From: Arenibacter arenosicollis
GTDB taxonomy: Bacteria; Bacteroidota; Bacteroidia; Flavobacteriales; Flavobacteriaceae
DNA: 64,000 bases
Assembly: GCF_014397245.1 (NCBI RefSeq)
Contig: NZ_JACLHY010000001.1
Coordinates: forward strand, 434,001-498,000
Direction of reading: 5' to 3'
Part shown: one piece after another, positions 35,645-43,575 of the stretch
How positions within the stretch are numbered: position 1 is the stretch's first letter
How the letters are laid out: the number at the start of each line of letters is the position of its first letter
Position numbers and translations under genes: made by a program
Notes under the pieces: model-generated
Seen by the model: the letters and a program-made list of their open reading frames with translations, nothing else
What the model was told of the DNA's origin: nothing
The model's database searches: none

Positions 35645-36166
35645 CTACTGCGATGTATACAATTTTATTAACGGATTTAATTCATTAATGATTTTACCCA
35701 CATACAAGGGAGTTTCATCCAAAATGGATTCCCCCGTAATTGCGTCTATTCCTTCCATTTTGTAAGTCCCTTCACCCGAGGTTGTCAGGACAACCATTTT
35801 ACCCCTATCGTCTACGGTTCTGTCCATGAACGATTTTATCGATGCCGGTGGTTTCCACATCTCCCAGGTATGGATTATTAACAGGGCATTGTAATTGGTA
35901 GGATTCACATCTGCCAATGCCGAAACATCTATTATTTTAATATAAATAGACTCCGATTTATAATACTCCACAATAGCGGTAGTAATTGTATTTTTAAATG
36001 TACTGCCCTGTGTTGCGATAAGTAATTTGGAATTCTCCATGGGAGAATTTACCTCATACTCCTCGGCAATGTCCATGGCATATTCATTTTGATACCAAAG
36101 CATAAACAGCAAGAACACCACTACTATGGATAAAAATATGAGCGAAAACTTTTTTACCTTATTCAT
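35645..36166 (-). CDS. Membrane-anchored flavodoxin-like protein
   Basis: 173 residues. N-terminal membrane segment (about 7-25) followed by a flavodoxin-like alpha/beta domain: KLLIATQGSTFKNTITTAIV resembles the phosphate loop, then NYNALLIIHTWEMWKPPASI and MVVLTTSGEGTY. May bind FMN and carry electrons at the membrane, but motifs are diverged and it could be a non-flavin relative. First gene of the operon with the CDP-alcohol phosphotransferase; preceded by FNR-like site 2. Confidence 0.6.
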   Translation of the reverse strand: MNKVKKFSLIFLSIVVVFLLFMLWYQNEYAMDIAEEYEVNSPMENSKLLIATQGSTFKNTITTAIVEYYKSESIYIKIIDVSALADVNPTNYNALLIIHTWEMWKPPASIKSFMDRTVDDRGKMVVLTTSGEGTYKMEGIDAITGESILDETPLYVGKIINELNPLIKLYTSQ

Positions 36167-36288
36167 AATAATTCTTTAATTCAAATTCTACCCCTAATAT
36201 TAGTTGTGATATATATCGTATCATAATCCGCTGCACACTCAATTAATTCGTGAACTTGGTTAAGATGCTTTCCTAAAACTTTAAATCG

Positions 36289-36331
36289 TAAAGCTATTCC
36301 TTAACTGTACACCACCCTATGACCTTTGTCA
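36289..36331 (-). promoter_or_regulatory. FNR-like site 2 with -7 box (flavodoxin-like operon)
   Basis: TGACCTTTGTCA at 36320-36331; 23 nt further on the minus strand lies TAGCTTTA (36289-36296, 7 of 8 to TAnnTTTG, with A for the last G). Predicted start about 36285, leaving a 119-nt leader before the ATG at 36166. Confidence 0.5.
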
Positions 36332-36507
36332 GTTATAGTTGCCCATGTAGTAATAGGAGCTGTATAACACAAGGATATATTTTAGAAAAATAAAAGACAT
36401 TAGACCTTGTAATAATCGGAAATTTCCAAATAATTATCAGTAATAAAGGAGCATAGCAATGGTCAGGCACCTCTTATCAAAAAATTGAATATCAGCCATA
36501 TAGGATA

Positions 36508-36550
36508 TGATTAATATCATTTGATATTATTGGAATAGTGACTTTCTTTA
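36508..36550 (+). promoter_or_regulatory. FNR-like site 3 with -7 box (OmpA lipoprotein)
   Basis: TGATTAATATCA at 36508-36519, overlapped by a second inverted repeat AATATCATTTGATATT. The box 23 nt downstream is weak, TTTCTTTA (36543-36550), so the promoter may depend on an activator. The ATG is 33 bp further on. Confidence 0.5.
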
Positions 36551-36582
36551 TTGGATAGGAATCATCCAAATAACGTATAAAA

Positions 36583-37449
36583 ATGAAACCGCTACATCTT
36601 TACGTCCTAGCACTTACCCTTTTTACTTCTTGTGTAAGCCAAAAAAAATATACTGCTATGCAAGATCGGGCCGTAAATTGCGAAAATGAATTAAATACAA
36701 CTAAGAATCAAAATAATTTGCTTGAAGCCGGATTGGCCAATGAGAAAAACCGATCTAAATCCTTGGAGCAACAAATGGAATACTTCAAAAGTACCAATAC
36801 GGACCTGTTGGCCAGACTTTCCGATCTTTCAGTTGTGAGCAAATCTGGAGCAGAAAGCATTAAAAAATCATTGGAAGCCCTAAACGAACAGAATAAATAC
36901 ATAAAAGATCTTACAAGTTCCATACAGCGAAAAGACTCCATTAATTTAGTATTGGTGATGAACTTAAAAAGATCCTTGGACAATTTTGAAGATGAGGATA
37001 TTAACATTGAAGTGAAGAAGGGAGTGGTGTATGTATCTATTTCAGACAAGATGCTTTTCCGTTCTGGTAGTTACAACATAAGTAACAGGGCGGAGGAAGT
37101 TATTGGTAAAATTGCCAAGATCATCAATGACCATAAGGAACTGGATATTTTGGTGGAGGGGCATACAGACAATGTTCCCATTTCTACCGAATGCATGGTC
37201 GATAACTGGGATTTAAGTGTAAAAAGGGCAACGTCCATTGTACGATTAATGCAAACTAAATTTGCTGTTCAACCCCTAAGAATGACTGCTGGAGGCCGTT
37301 CTGAATACCTTCCAAAAACTACCAATGCAACAACGGAAGGTAGAGCCATAAACCGCAGGACCGAGATAATTATTTTACCCAAACTAGATCAATTCTTTGA
37401 ATTACTAGAACCGCCAACCACAAATATCGAGGGCCAGGGAAAAGGATAG
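36583..37449 (+). CDS. OmpA family lipoprotein
   Basis: 288 residues. Signal peptide and lipobox LFTSC, a coiled-coil region (about 30-125, rich in Glu/Asn/Lys), then an OmpA/MotB peptidoglycan-binding domain with LVEGHTDNVPI and RATSIVRLM and the terminal NRRTEII. Anchors the outer membrane to peptidoglycan. FNR-like site 3 lies in its promoter. Confidence 0.88.
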   Translation: MKPLHLYVLALTLFTSCVSQKKYTAMQDRAVNCENELNTTKNQNNLLEAGLANEKNRSKSLEQQMEYFKSTNTDLLARLSDLSVVSKSGAESIKKSLEALNEQNKYIKDLTSSIQRKDSINLVLVMNLKRSLDNFEDEDINIEVKKGVVYVSISDKMLFRSGSYNISNRAEEVIGKIAKIINDHKELDILVEGHTDNVPISTECMVDNWDLSVKRATSIVRLMQTKFAVQPLRMTAGGRSEYLPKTTNATTEGRAINRRTEIIILPKLDQFFELLEPPTTNIEGQGKG

Positions 37450-37523
37450 GAGACATAAAAGGAAACAGGAAATTAAGCAATCCTATTTTCTTTTTTAAAA
37501 ATCGAGAAAAAAACACACCCAAC

Positions 37524-37566
37524 TGATATATATCATTCCGAATCCAATATGATAATTATATATTGG
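37524..37566 (+). promoter_or_regulatory. FNR-like site 4 with -7 box (non-coding transcript)
   Basis: TGATATATATCA at 37524-37535; exactly 23 nt downstream is TATATTGG (37559-37566), close to TAnnTTTG. It faces a region with no gene but with a strong terminator 200 nt on. Confidence 0.55.
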
Positions 37567-37569
37567 TAT

Positions 37570-37797
37570 TATTATAAAGCAATAGTTCTTTGATAGATAT
37601 AAAAATAAAGTTTCTAAGCAGTAATGCCTTAGCGACTATACTCCGGAGCCCATGTAACTTCTTGAGCCTAATCGCCCAAACACCCTGTTCGGATGTTGCA
37701 ATTGCAACTCGCCGTCCAAGACTTGGATTAGTGTAAAAGAGCTACTTGCCCCGGACATAAAGGATTGGGATATTTAGATATCCCAATCCTTTTTATT
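37570..37797 (+). ncRNA. Candidate FNR-like-controlled small RNA
   Basis: Predicted transcript of about 225 nt from the site-4 promoter to a perfect 13-bp terminator stem (37761-37773 with 37778-37790, loop TTAG) and a T tract. No open frame longer than a dozen codons; contains other structure, e.g. the palindrome GTTGCAATTGCAAC. Its position recalls enterobacterial FnrS, but there is no sequence evidence of relation. It could also be an attenuated leader of the DUF302 gene starting 158 bp downstream. Confidence 0.5.
37761..37797 (+). terminator. Strong Rho-independent terminator
   Basis: 13-bp perfect stem with tetraloop TTAG, then TTTTATT. Ends the candidate small RNA, well before the DUF302 gene. 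Confidence 0.85.
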
Positions 37798-37954
37798 ATA
37801 TAGAGTCCCTGTTATATAAAAGGTCCACTTTACCTTATTTATGGCATAGACCGAATTAAATGGATTAAAAAAATTGAATATTATTTACCAAGTTTGAAAC
37901 CGGAGGCTTTTGCTTCCTATTCTTGTTTTTTAAAAACCCGATAAAAATATTATT

Positions 37955-38347
37955 ATGGAGTATTATTTTAATAAAACAATTGGAAATATACCTTTCGACA
38001 AGGCAGTGGAAAAAACAAAATTGGCCCTACAGGAAGAGGGCTTTGGCGTGCTAACGGAAATAGATATGAAAGCTACCCTAAAGAAGAAATTGGACGTAGA
38101 TTTCTATAATTATATGGTCCTGGGCGCATGTAACGCTCCCTTTGCCCACAAAGCACTACAGGCCGAAGATAAAATTGGTACCATGTTGCCCTGTAATGTA
38201 ATTGTTATGGAAAAGGAACCAGGACTTGTGGAAATAGCAGCGGTAAACCCCATGGCATCCATGCAGGCGGTTATAAATTTGGATTTAATGAATATAGCGG
38301 ACGAAGTGGGCGAGAAATTAAAGAAGGTGGTAGAAAAGATACACTAA
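37955..38347 (+). CDS. DUF302 domain protein
   Basis: 130 residues, single DUF302 domain: YYFNKTIGNIPFDKAVEKTKLAL, FGVLTEIDMKATL, YMVLGACNAPFAHKAL, GTMLPCNVIVME. Short alpha/beta proteins of unknown role, often near redox or sulfur genes. Follows the candidate small RNA on the same strand; no FNR-like site directly before it. Confidence 0.9.
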   Translation: MEYYFNKTIGNIPFDKAVEKTKLALQEEGFGVLTEIDMKATLKKKLDVDFYNYMVLGACNAPFAHKALQAEDKIGTMLPCNVIVMEKEPGLVEIAAVNPMASMQAVINLDLMNIADEVGEKLKKVVEKIH

Positions 38348-38350
38348 ATT

Positions 38351-38806
38351 CTAAGATCCATATTTCTTAATAATGGCCATTTGACCAGAATGATAGGTGG
38401 TGTGGGAAACTATTCTTCCAAATGCCTCCGCCTTTGTCTTTGTTCCAAATTCTTTGGTTGTAATAGTTGTTTCCCAATCCTTATCTTCCTGCTTTTCTAT
38501 TATATCCTTTATCATTAAAAATGAATGTTGTACGTATTCCAATAATTCCTCCAAATTGGTCCACTCGCCCGTATCCTTTTGAGCAATAACCGTTTTTGCA
38601 ATTACCTTTATATCCTGCGCTCCAAATACATTTTTGGCAAAAAGTAGTTCAACATCGCCTATATGTCGAATAAGAAAGCCGATACTATTGGGAGCCGGTA
38701 TTAATTTTTTGCTTAAATCGTCTTCCTTTAAATTGGACAATTGATTTGAAAACCGGGTTCTGGCTTCTTCCCACAACTCGATAAACAACTGTGTTTTTGA
38801 TTTCAT
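38351..38806 (-). CDS. DinB family protein
   Basis: 151 residues, four-helix DinB/YfiT bundle with the metal histidines in LIRHIGDVELLF and SHTTYHSGQMAIIKK. Members bind Ni/Zn and may act as thiol S-transferases (bacillithiol-type in Firmicutes); role in Bacteroidota not established. Convergent with DUF302 (3 bp between stops). Confidence 0.85.
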   Translation of the reverse strand: MKSKTQLFIELWEEARTRFSNQLSNLKEDDLSKKLIPAPNSIGFLIRHIGDVELLFAKNVFGAQDIKVIAKTVIAQKDTGEWTNLEELLEYVQHSFLMIKDIIEKQEDKDWETTITTKEFGTKTKAEAFGRIVSHTTYHSGQMAIIKKYGS

Positions 38807-38981
38807 GAAATATTAAATTAAAATATTTATCTTAAGGGATAAGGGTAGGTTGTGGAAATAATTTAGGCCATATGCACCATACTTTTTCAAACTCTTCTGG
38901 AATACTTTTTTAACAAATAGGTTATTGAATAAATACTGGCATAAATAAAAAGAGCTAGGTATAAGGTCATAATATTGGTTA

Positions 38982-39434
38982 TTAGAATATTAAATTATTA
39001 AAAATCATTCCTTTAAGATTTTTTGGAAGGCTATCCCGGATGTCGGCCATTTCTCCTTGGGAAACATATTTTCGTAAATAAATAAAGGTAGTGTTTACAT
39101 ATTCTTCCGCCACTTCATCACTGTATTCAAAATCGTTTACTGCAGCTGGTCCGTCAAATTGTCTAACCAGGTCCAAGAATTCGGGCATATTTTTAATTTT
39201 GGGTTTTTCTTGTTTTAAGGACCAACCAGTTACATAGACCCCTTTTAAAAACATAGGTAACTGCGCAATAAATTGTAGTGATTCCGCAACCGGAATAATT
39301 TCCCTTAAGGCATGGAGTATGGAAGTGAGAACCCGTCCGGCTTTGTCGGTATCCTTGCCCATATCCATTTGTTTAGTGTAATCTTTTAAGAAGGTATGTC
39401 CCTCTGTTGCATACTGATTAAAATTGAGTGCCAT
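38982..39434 (-). CDS. DUF2267 domain protein
   Basis: 150 residues. Helical pattern with GRVLTSILHALREIIPVAESLQFIAQLPMFLKGVYVTGW (seen in parts) matches DUF2267, a family of unknown function often found with universal stress proteins. Directly preceded by FNR-like site 5 with the same promoter spacing as the other members of the proposed regulon. Confidence 0.8.
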   Translation of the reverse strand: MALNFNQYATEGHTFLKDYTKQMDMGKDTDKAGRVLTSILHALREIIPVAESLQFIAQLPMFLKGVYVTGWSLKQEKPKIKNMPEFLDLVRQFDGPAAVNDFEYSDEVAEEYVNTTFIYLRKYVSQGEMADIRDSLPKNLKGMIFNNLIF

Positions 39435-39458
39435 GATTGCTTAATTTTGGGATATATA

Positions 39459-39501
39459 CAAAAATGGCTTTATCTTTTGGTTTGTAAAATGATCTTGGTC
39501 A
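39459..39501 (-). promoter_or_regulatory. FNR-like site 5 with -7 box (DUF2267)
   Basis: TGATCTTGGTCA at 39490-39501 (reads TGACCAAGATCA on the minus strand); 23 nt on lies CATTTTTG (39459-39466, 7 of 8 to the constrained bases). Start near 39455, 21 nt before the ATG. Confidence 0.6.
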
Positions 39502-39642
39502 TATTGGTAATATTGATAACCTAAGTTAAATTAAGTTTTTACTGGAAATGTCCCATCGGGCGACCAAAAATTTTCCCTTTCCTTAAAATAAGAGGCACAA
39601 TTAATGTACGGAGAATCAAAAAAAGATAGTCGAATCCCTGCC

Positions 39643-40341
39643 TTAGGCAATATTAAGGGCAATATCTATCATGTCCTGAAAAGTGGTTTCCCTTTCTATG
39701 GAATTTGATTTTTGACCCGTCACCAAAGAATCCGAAATAGTCAATATCGTTAGGGCCTTAATATTAAACTTGGCGGCAATGGTATATAATCCGGCCGCCT
39801 CCATTTCTACACAAAGGACCCCGAATTTTGCCCACAATTTATAGGAATTTGGATCATCCTCATAAAATTCATCCGAAGAAAGAACATTACCTGCCTTAAT
39901 GGCAATACCCTTTTCCTTTGCGTAAAGTGCAGCCTTAAGGAGCAAGTCAAAATCAGCGGTTGGGGCATAGTCGGCGTTAATAAATCTTGAATTATTAATT
40001 CCCGAGGTGGTGGAAGCTGCCATCGCTAATACGATATCACGTATTTTAACCTCTTTTTGATAAGAACCGGCAGTACCTACGCGAATTAGATTTTTCACCC
40101 CATAATCATTAATTAACTCCTGATAATAGATCAGAGCAGAAGGTATGCCCATACCGCTTCCCTGAACCGAAATACGTTTGCCCTTATAGGTTCCTGTATA
40201 TCCCAACATACCACGAACCTGATTATAACAGACAGGATTTTCAAGAAAGCTATTCGCTATCCATTTGGCCCTTAATGGATCCCCCGGCAATAATACAGTT
40301 TCTGCGATTTCACCCTTTTTCGCTTCAATATGTACGCTCAT
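39643..40341 (-). CDS. deoD: Purine-nucleoside phosphorylase
   Basis: Phosphorolysis of purine (deoxy)nucleosides. About 232 residues from the ATG at 40341 ([22 protein letters not shown]), preferred to the ATG at 40365 because it matches the DeoD N-terminus. Seen: [37 protein letters not shown], and the catalytic Asp in TISDSLVTG. Second gene after deoC, so ribose-1-P/deoxyribose-1-P salvage. Confidence 0.92.
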   Translation of the reverse strand: MSVHIEAKKGEIAETVLLPGDPLRAKWIANSFLENPVCYNQVRGMLGYTGTYKGKRISVQGSGMGIPSALIYYQELINDYGVKNLIRVGTAGSYQKEVKIRDIVLAMAASTTSGINNSRFINADYAPTADFDLLLKAALYAKEKGIAIKAGNVLSSDEFYEDDPNSYKLWAKFGVLCVEMEAAGLYTIAAKFNIKALTILTISDSLVTGQKSNSIERETTFQDMIDIALNIA

Positions 40342-40389
40342 ATTTACTTCAATTTTTATATCCAATCCAATTCCAGAGGAAAGCCAATT

Positions 40390-41034
40390 TTACTGGTCTA
40401 TTACTATGGCAACTCCAGAAGATGTCCCTATTCGGGAAACTCCTAAATCTATATATCGTTTGGCTGTGGCAGCATCTTTAATTCCCCCAGATGCCTTTAT
40501 TTTGATTTTGTTCTTTATCACTGACTTCATCAGAACCACATCTTCAAGAGTTGCCCCTCCGGGACCAAAACCGGTTGAAGTCTTTACAAAATCAGCCTTG
40601 GCATTAACTGCCAATGTACAGGCCGTCCTTTTTTCCTCCTCGGTTAAATAACAGGTTTCCAAAATAACTTTCAATACATCGCTACCCAGCACCTTTTTCA
40701 CTTGGGTTATTTCATCTTCTACAACTGAAAATTTACCAGATTTAAGCCATCCAATATTTAGGACCATATCCAGCTCATCGGCTCCTTGTTCCATATAATC
40801 CTCTGCTTCCTGTACTTTCGCCCTAGTGGACATAGCCCCTAAGGGAAACCCTACTACTGCAACCAGCTTTACCTTAGTGCCTCTTAACAATTCTTTTGCA
40901 AGGTAGAGGTAACAACCGTTGATACATACGGCATAAAACTTATAATTTAAAGCTTCGGCGCAAAGAAGCCTAATATCTTGCTCTGTTGCCGTAGGTTTTA
41001 ATAGTGTATGGTCTATAAAATTTTCAAATTGCAT
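40390..41034 (-). CDS. deoC: Deoxyribose-phosphate aldolase
   Basis: Cleaves 2-deoxyribose-5-phosphate to glyceraldehyde-3-phosphate and acetaldehyde. 214 residues. Schiff-base lysine in ADFVKTSTGFGPGGATLEDV; second lysine region KIKASGGIKDAATA. Acts after deoD in nucleoside catabolism. FNR-like site 6 with a perfect TAnnTTTG box precedes it, which would tie nucleoside use to oxygen or redox state. Confidence 0.92.
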   Translation of the reverse strand: MQFENFIDHTLLKPTATEQDIRLLCAEALNYKFYAVCINGCYLYLAKELLRGTKVKLVAVVGFPLGAMSTRAKVQEAEDYMEQGADELDMVLNIGWLKSGKFSVVEDEITQVKKVLGSDVLKVILETCYLTEEEKRTACTLAVNAKADFVKTSTGFGPGGATLEDVVLMKSVIKNKIKIKASGGIKDAATAKRYIDLGVSRIGTSSGVAIVIDQ

Positions 41035-41089
41035 ATGGAAAAGTATATCATTTTGGTAATTCTGTGAATGGATAACGACCCTATTTTAC

Positions 41090-41132
41090 CAAAAGTAAAC
41101 TTCTTTTCCATGTTATTTTATGACAAGAATCA
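41090..41132 (-). promoter_or_regulatory. FNR-like site 6 with -7 box (deoC-deoD)
   Basis: TGACAAGAATCA at 41121-41132; on the minus strand 23 nt on lies TACTTTTG (41090-41097), a perfect TAnnTTTG. Predicted start near 41086, about 52 nt before the deoC ATG. Confidence 0.65.
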
Positions 41133-41309
41133 TCAAAAGGAAAGCCTGTAATAACTTCCAATTATCACCAATTCTTCTAGAAATGTAAAATTTGGCAATG
41201 ATTGCCGTTGTCAACAATGACTCACTCGAAATTTTTTGTAAACGCCTTTGGGTATGGCTACGGGAAAGTTGCCACGTTAGTGTTACAAAAAAACATTTTT
41301 TAGGAATAA

Positions 41310-41579
41310 TTATGCAAGGGTTGTTTCACCTCTGCCTTCATTCTGCATATTTGGACTTAACGTGGAAAGAAATTTGAAATGTCTGATGGGGTAACCAATT
41401 CTCCAAAGTTCTTGTTTTACCTGTTCCAGTGCAATTGGACTGTAGTAAAAGAAAATAAGTCTTCCGGTATCAACCTCCAGATTTATTATTCTAATATCCA
41501 TAATGCGACTCAGGTTGCGAAGAATTACTCTTTTATCACTTTCAGAGATTAGGTTTCCTATTTTTGCTATGGCTTTCAT
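41310..41579 (-). CDS. Small HMA-like (ferredoxin-fold) protein without CxxC
   Basis: 89 residues from the ATG at 41579. The frame stays open to a TTG at 41669, but FNR-like site 7 and its -7 box lie inside that upper part, so the lower ATG is favoured. Pattern ISESDKRVILRNLSRI, IINLEVDTGRLIFFYYSP, LEQVKQELWRIGYPI is that of a heavy-metal-associated domain; the metal-binding CxxC is absent. May be a degenerate chaperone domain or a sensor. Function unknown. Confidence 0.6.
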   Translation of the reverse strand: MKAIAKIGNLISESDKRVILRNLSRIMDIRIINLEVDTGRLIFFYYSPIALEQVKQELWRIGYPIRHFKFLSTLSPNMQNEGRGETTLA

Positions 41580-41631
41580 CAGGTCTTTGTTAACAACACT
41601 TATCAATTCAATTATTTGTTTACAACGATCA

Positions 41632-41674
41632 ACAATATACGCTGGCAAATTGGTATCTGAAATGACCAAGATCA
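41632..41674 (-). promoter_or_regulatory. FNR-like site 7 with -7 box (HMA-like)
   Basis: TGACCAAGATCA at 41663-41674; 23 nt on, on the minus strand, lies TATATTGT (41632-41639), near TAnnTTTG and like the TATATTGG box of site 4. Start predicted near 41628. Confidence 0.5.
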
Positions 41675-41782
41675 GTTAACATAAATTTAGGGCCAAGGAT
41701 TCCCATAGGTATTCCTCACATAAGTTAGGATTTTTGAAAAGCGATTTTTTACCATGTAAAGAATGAAAGGATATAATGGGTA

Positions 41783-41825
41783 TGACCAATATCATTGTTA
41801 TTATCAACAATAGCTTATAGTTTTA
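41783..41825 (+). promoter_or_regulatory. FNR-like site 8 with -7 box (universal stress protein)
   Basis: TGACCAATATCA at 41783-41794; 23 nt on lies TAGTTTTA (41818-41825). Start predicted near 41829, 16 nt before the ATG. Site centre at about -41. Confidence 0.6.
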
Positions 41826-41844
41826 ATTTTTAAACAAAGTAACT

Positions 41845-42687
41845 ATGAAGACGATACTTTACGCCTCCGATCGCACGGAACACTCTGTACCGGCATTAAA
41901 ATATGCATTTCACTTAAGCAGAACACTTAAAGCTAAACTGCTGGTTCTCTATGTTCACGAAATTGATCCAATAAGAGTTTCCGTTTCGCGCCCAACGTCC
42001 CAAATTGAATATCATGTAATTAAGGAACAGACAGAAATTTTGGAATCTTATTGTGAAAAGCATTTGGGCGTATCCGTAGATGGAAACAAATTGCAGGTGG
42101 AAGCGGTTCACAACGACTCGGTTTCCAGTGCCATTCTTGAGAAGACCAAGGACATGTCTACCGATCTTATTATCATTGGCAGGAAGGATAGACATACGGA
42201 CCGTGGCCTCTTTGTTGGTAATATAGGAAAGGGACTTCAAGAAAAAGCGCCTTGTCCCTTGCTTATTATACCCAACACGATCGCGGAAAAGTCCATTAAG
42301 AGTATTTTATATGCAACGGATTTTGAAGAGGCAGATGTGCTGGCACTTAAAAAATTGGTCCCAATGGCAAAAGCGCTTGGAGCCAAAATACAAATGGTGC
42401 ATATCTCAAAAGGGAAGGAAGATGCCGTAAAAGAGCAGATGACATGGTTTAAAGACTTGGTCCAGCAAGAGGTAAACGATGCCTCCATAGACTTTACCGT
42501 ACTATACTCGGATATGATCGAAGAAAAACTTAAGGCCTACGCCCGTACCATAGGCGCCAACCTATTGGTATTATTGGAAAGGGAAGAAACTGGATTTTTT
42601 CAAAAAATATTCCACAAAAGCCTGGTAGCAAAAATTGAAGAACATATTGCTATCCCCCTGCTGAGTTATAATGAGGTTAATTTATAG
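41845..42687 (+). CDS. Universal stress protein (tandem UspA)
   Basis: 280 residues, two Usp domains. First: MKTILYASDRTEHSVPALKYAFHL with the loop IIGRKDRHTDRGLFVGNIGKGL (in parts). Second starts IKSILYATDFEEADVLALKKL. The ATP loop is recognisable only in part. Usp genes are typical targets of oxygen/redox regulators, consistent with FNR-like site 8 in its promoter. Confidence 0.88.
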   Translation: MKTILYASDRTEHSVPALKYAFHLSRTLKAKLLVLYVHEIDPIRVSVSRPTSQIEYHVIKEQTEILESYCEKHLGVSVDGNKLQVEAVHNDSVSSAILEKTKDMSTDLIIIGRKDRHTDRGLFVGNIGKGLQEKAPCPLLIIPNTIAEKSIKSILYATDFEEADVLALKKLVPMAKALGAKIQMVHISKGKEDAVKEQMTWFKDLVQQEVNDASIDFTVLYSDMIEEKLKAYARTIGANLLVLLEREETGFFQKIFHKSLVAKIEEHIAIPLLSYNEVNL

Positions 42688-42859
42688 TTTTCCCTTTAAG
42701 ACAACCACAAGCACTTAGGTGATCCAGGGTTGATAACGCTTACCGCTAATTGCCTCCACGTTTTTAAGGAATTTATTTAGGCGGAGTTTAAGAAAATAAT
42801 AACGCTCAGTTTTTTAATATCTGCCCGTATAATTATAATTTCACTTAAAACTAAACAAC

Positions 42860-43573
42860 ATGAATGATTTAAAAAATAAAGTTGTCTATATTACAGGAGG
42901 TTCCAAGGGAATAGGATATGGCATTGCTTCCAAACTACTGGAGGCAGGAATGAAAGTAGCCATTAGTAGCAGGCTATTGGAAAGTGCCGAAAAAGCTGCA
43001 AAAAGCCTTGGATCGGCCGACAATGTACTGGCCATTGCCTCGGATGTTTCAAAAATTGGGGATGAAAAGTCGGCTGTAAAAAAGATTTTGGATAAATGGG
43101 GGAAATTGGATGTGGTTATCGCCAATGCAGGGGTTGGACATTTTGCTCCCGTAGATCAAATTTCCGACAATCTTTGGCATGAGATGGTAAACACTAACCT
43201 GAACGGAGTTTATCACTCCCTGAAGGCTTCGGTGGAAGCTCTAAAGAAATCCAAGGGGTATTATATAACTCTGGCTAGTTTGGCTGGTACCAATTTTTTT
43301 GCAAATGGGGCAGGATACAATGCCACAAAATTTGGAGTGGTAGGTTTTACCCAAGCTGCAATGTTAGATTTAAGGCCTTATGATATTAAAGTATCTACCA
43401 TTATGCCTGGTTCTGTAGCCACCAACTTTAATGGTAATGAACCCTCCAAAGAGGATGCTTGGAAGATACAGCCGGAAGACATTGGCGAGTTGGTTTTAGA
43501 TCTTTTGAATATGAATCCAAGGACGTTGCCCAGTAAAATAGAGGTAAGGCCTACACGACCTGATAAAAAATAA
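42860..43573 (+). CDS. SDR family oxidoreductase
   Basis: 237 residues, short-chain dehydrogenase/reductase. Cofactor motif ITGGSKGIGYGIA, NAG in IANAGVGHF, catalytic Ser in LASLAGTNFF, YxxxK in YNATKFGVVGF. NADP(H)-dependent; substrate unknown. Single-gene unit, convergent with the AddB-like gene (stops 3 bp apart). Confidence 0.92.
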   Translation: MNDLKNKVVYITGGSKGIGYGIASKLLEAGMKVAISSRLLESAEKAAKSLGSADNVLAIASDVSKIGDEKSAVKKILDKWGKLDVVIANAGVGHFAPVDQISDNLWHEMVNTNLNGVYHSLKASVEALKKSKGYYITLASLAGTNFFANGAGYNATKFGVVGFTQAAMLDLRPYDIKVSTIMPGSVATNFNGNEPSKEDAWKIQPEDIGELVLDLLNMNPRTLPSKIEVRPTRPDKK

Positions 43574-43575
43574 CG

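Noticed and set aside
41192-41377. 61-codon plus-strand frame opposite the HMA-like gene.
   Set aside because: Overlaps the end of a better-supported minus-strand gene and covers a promoter region; composition is not protein-like.
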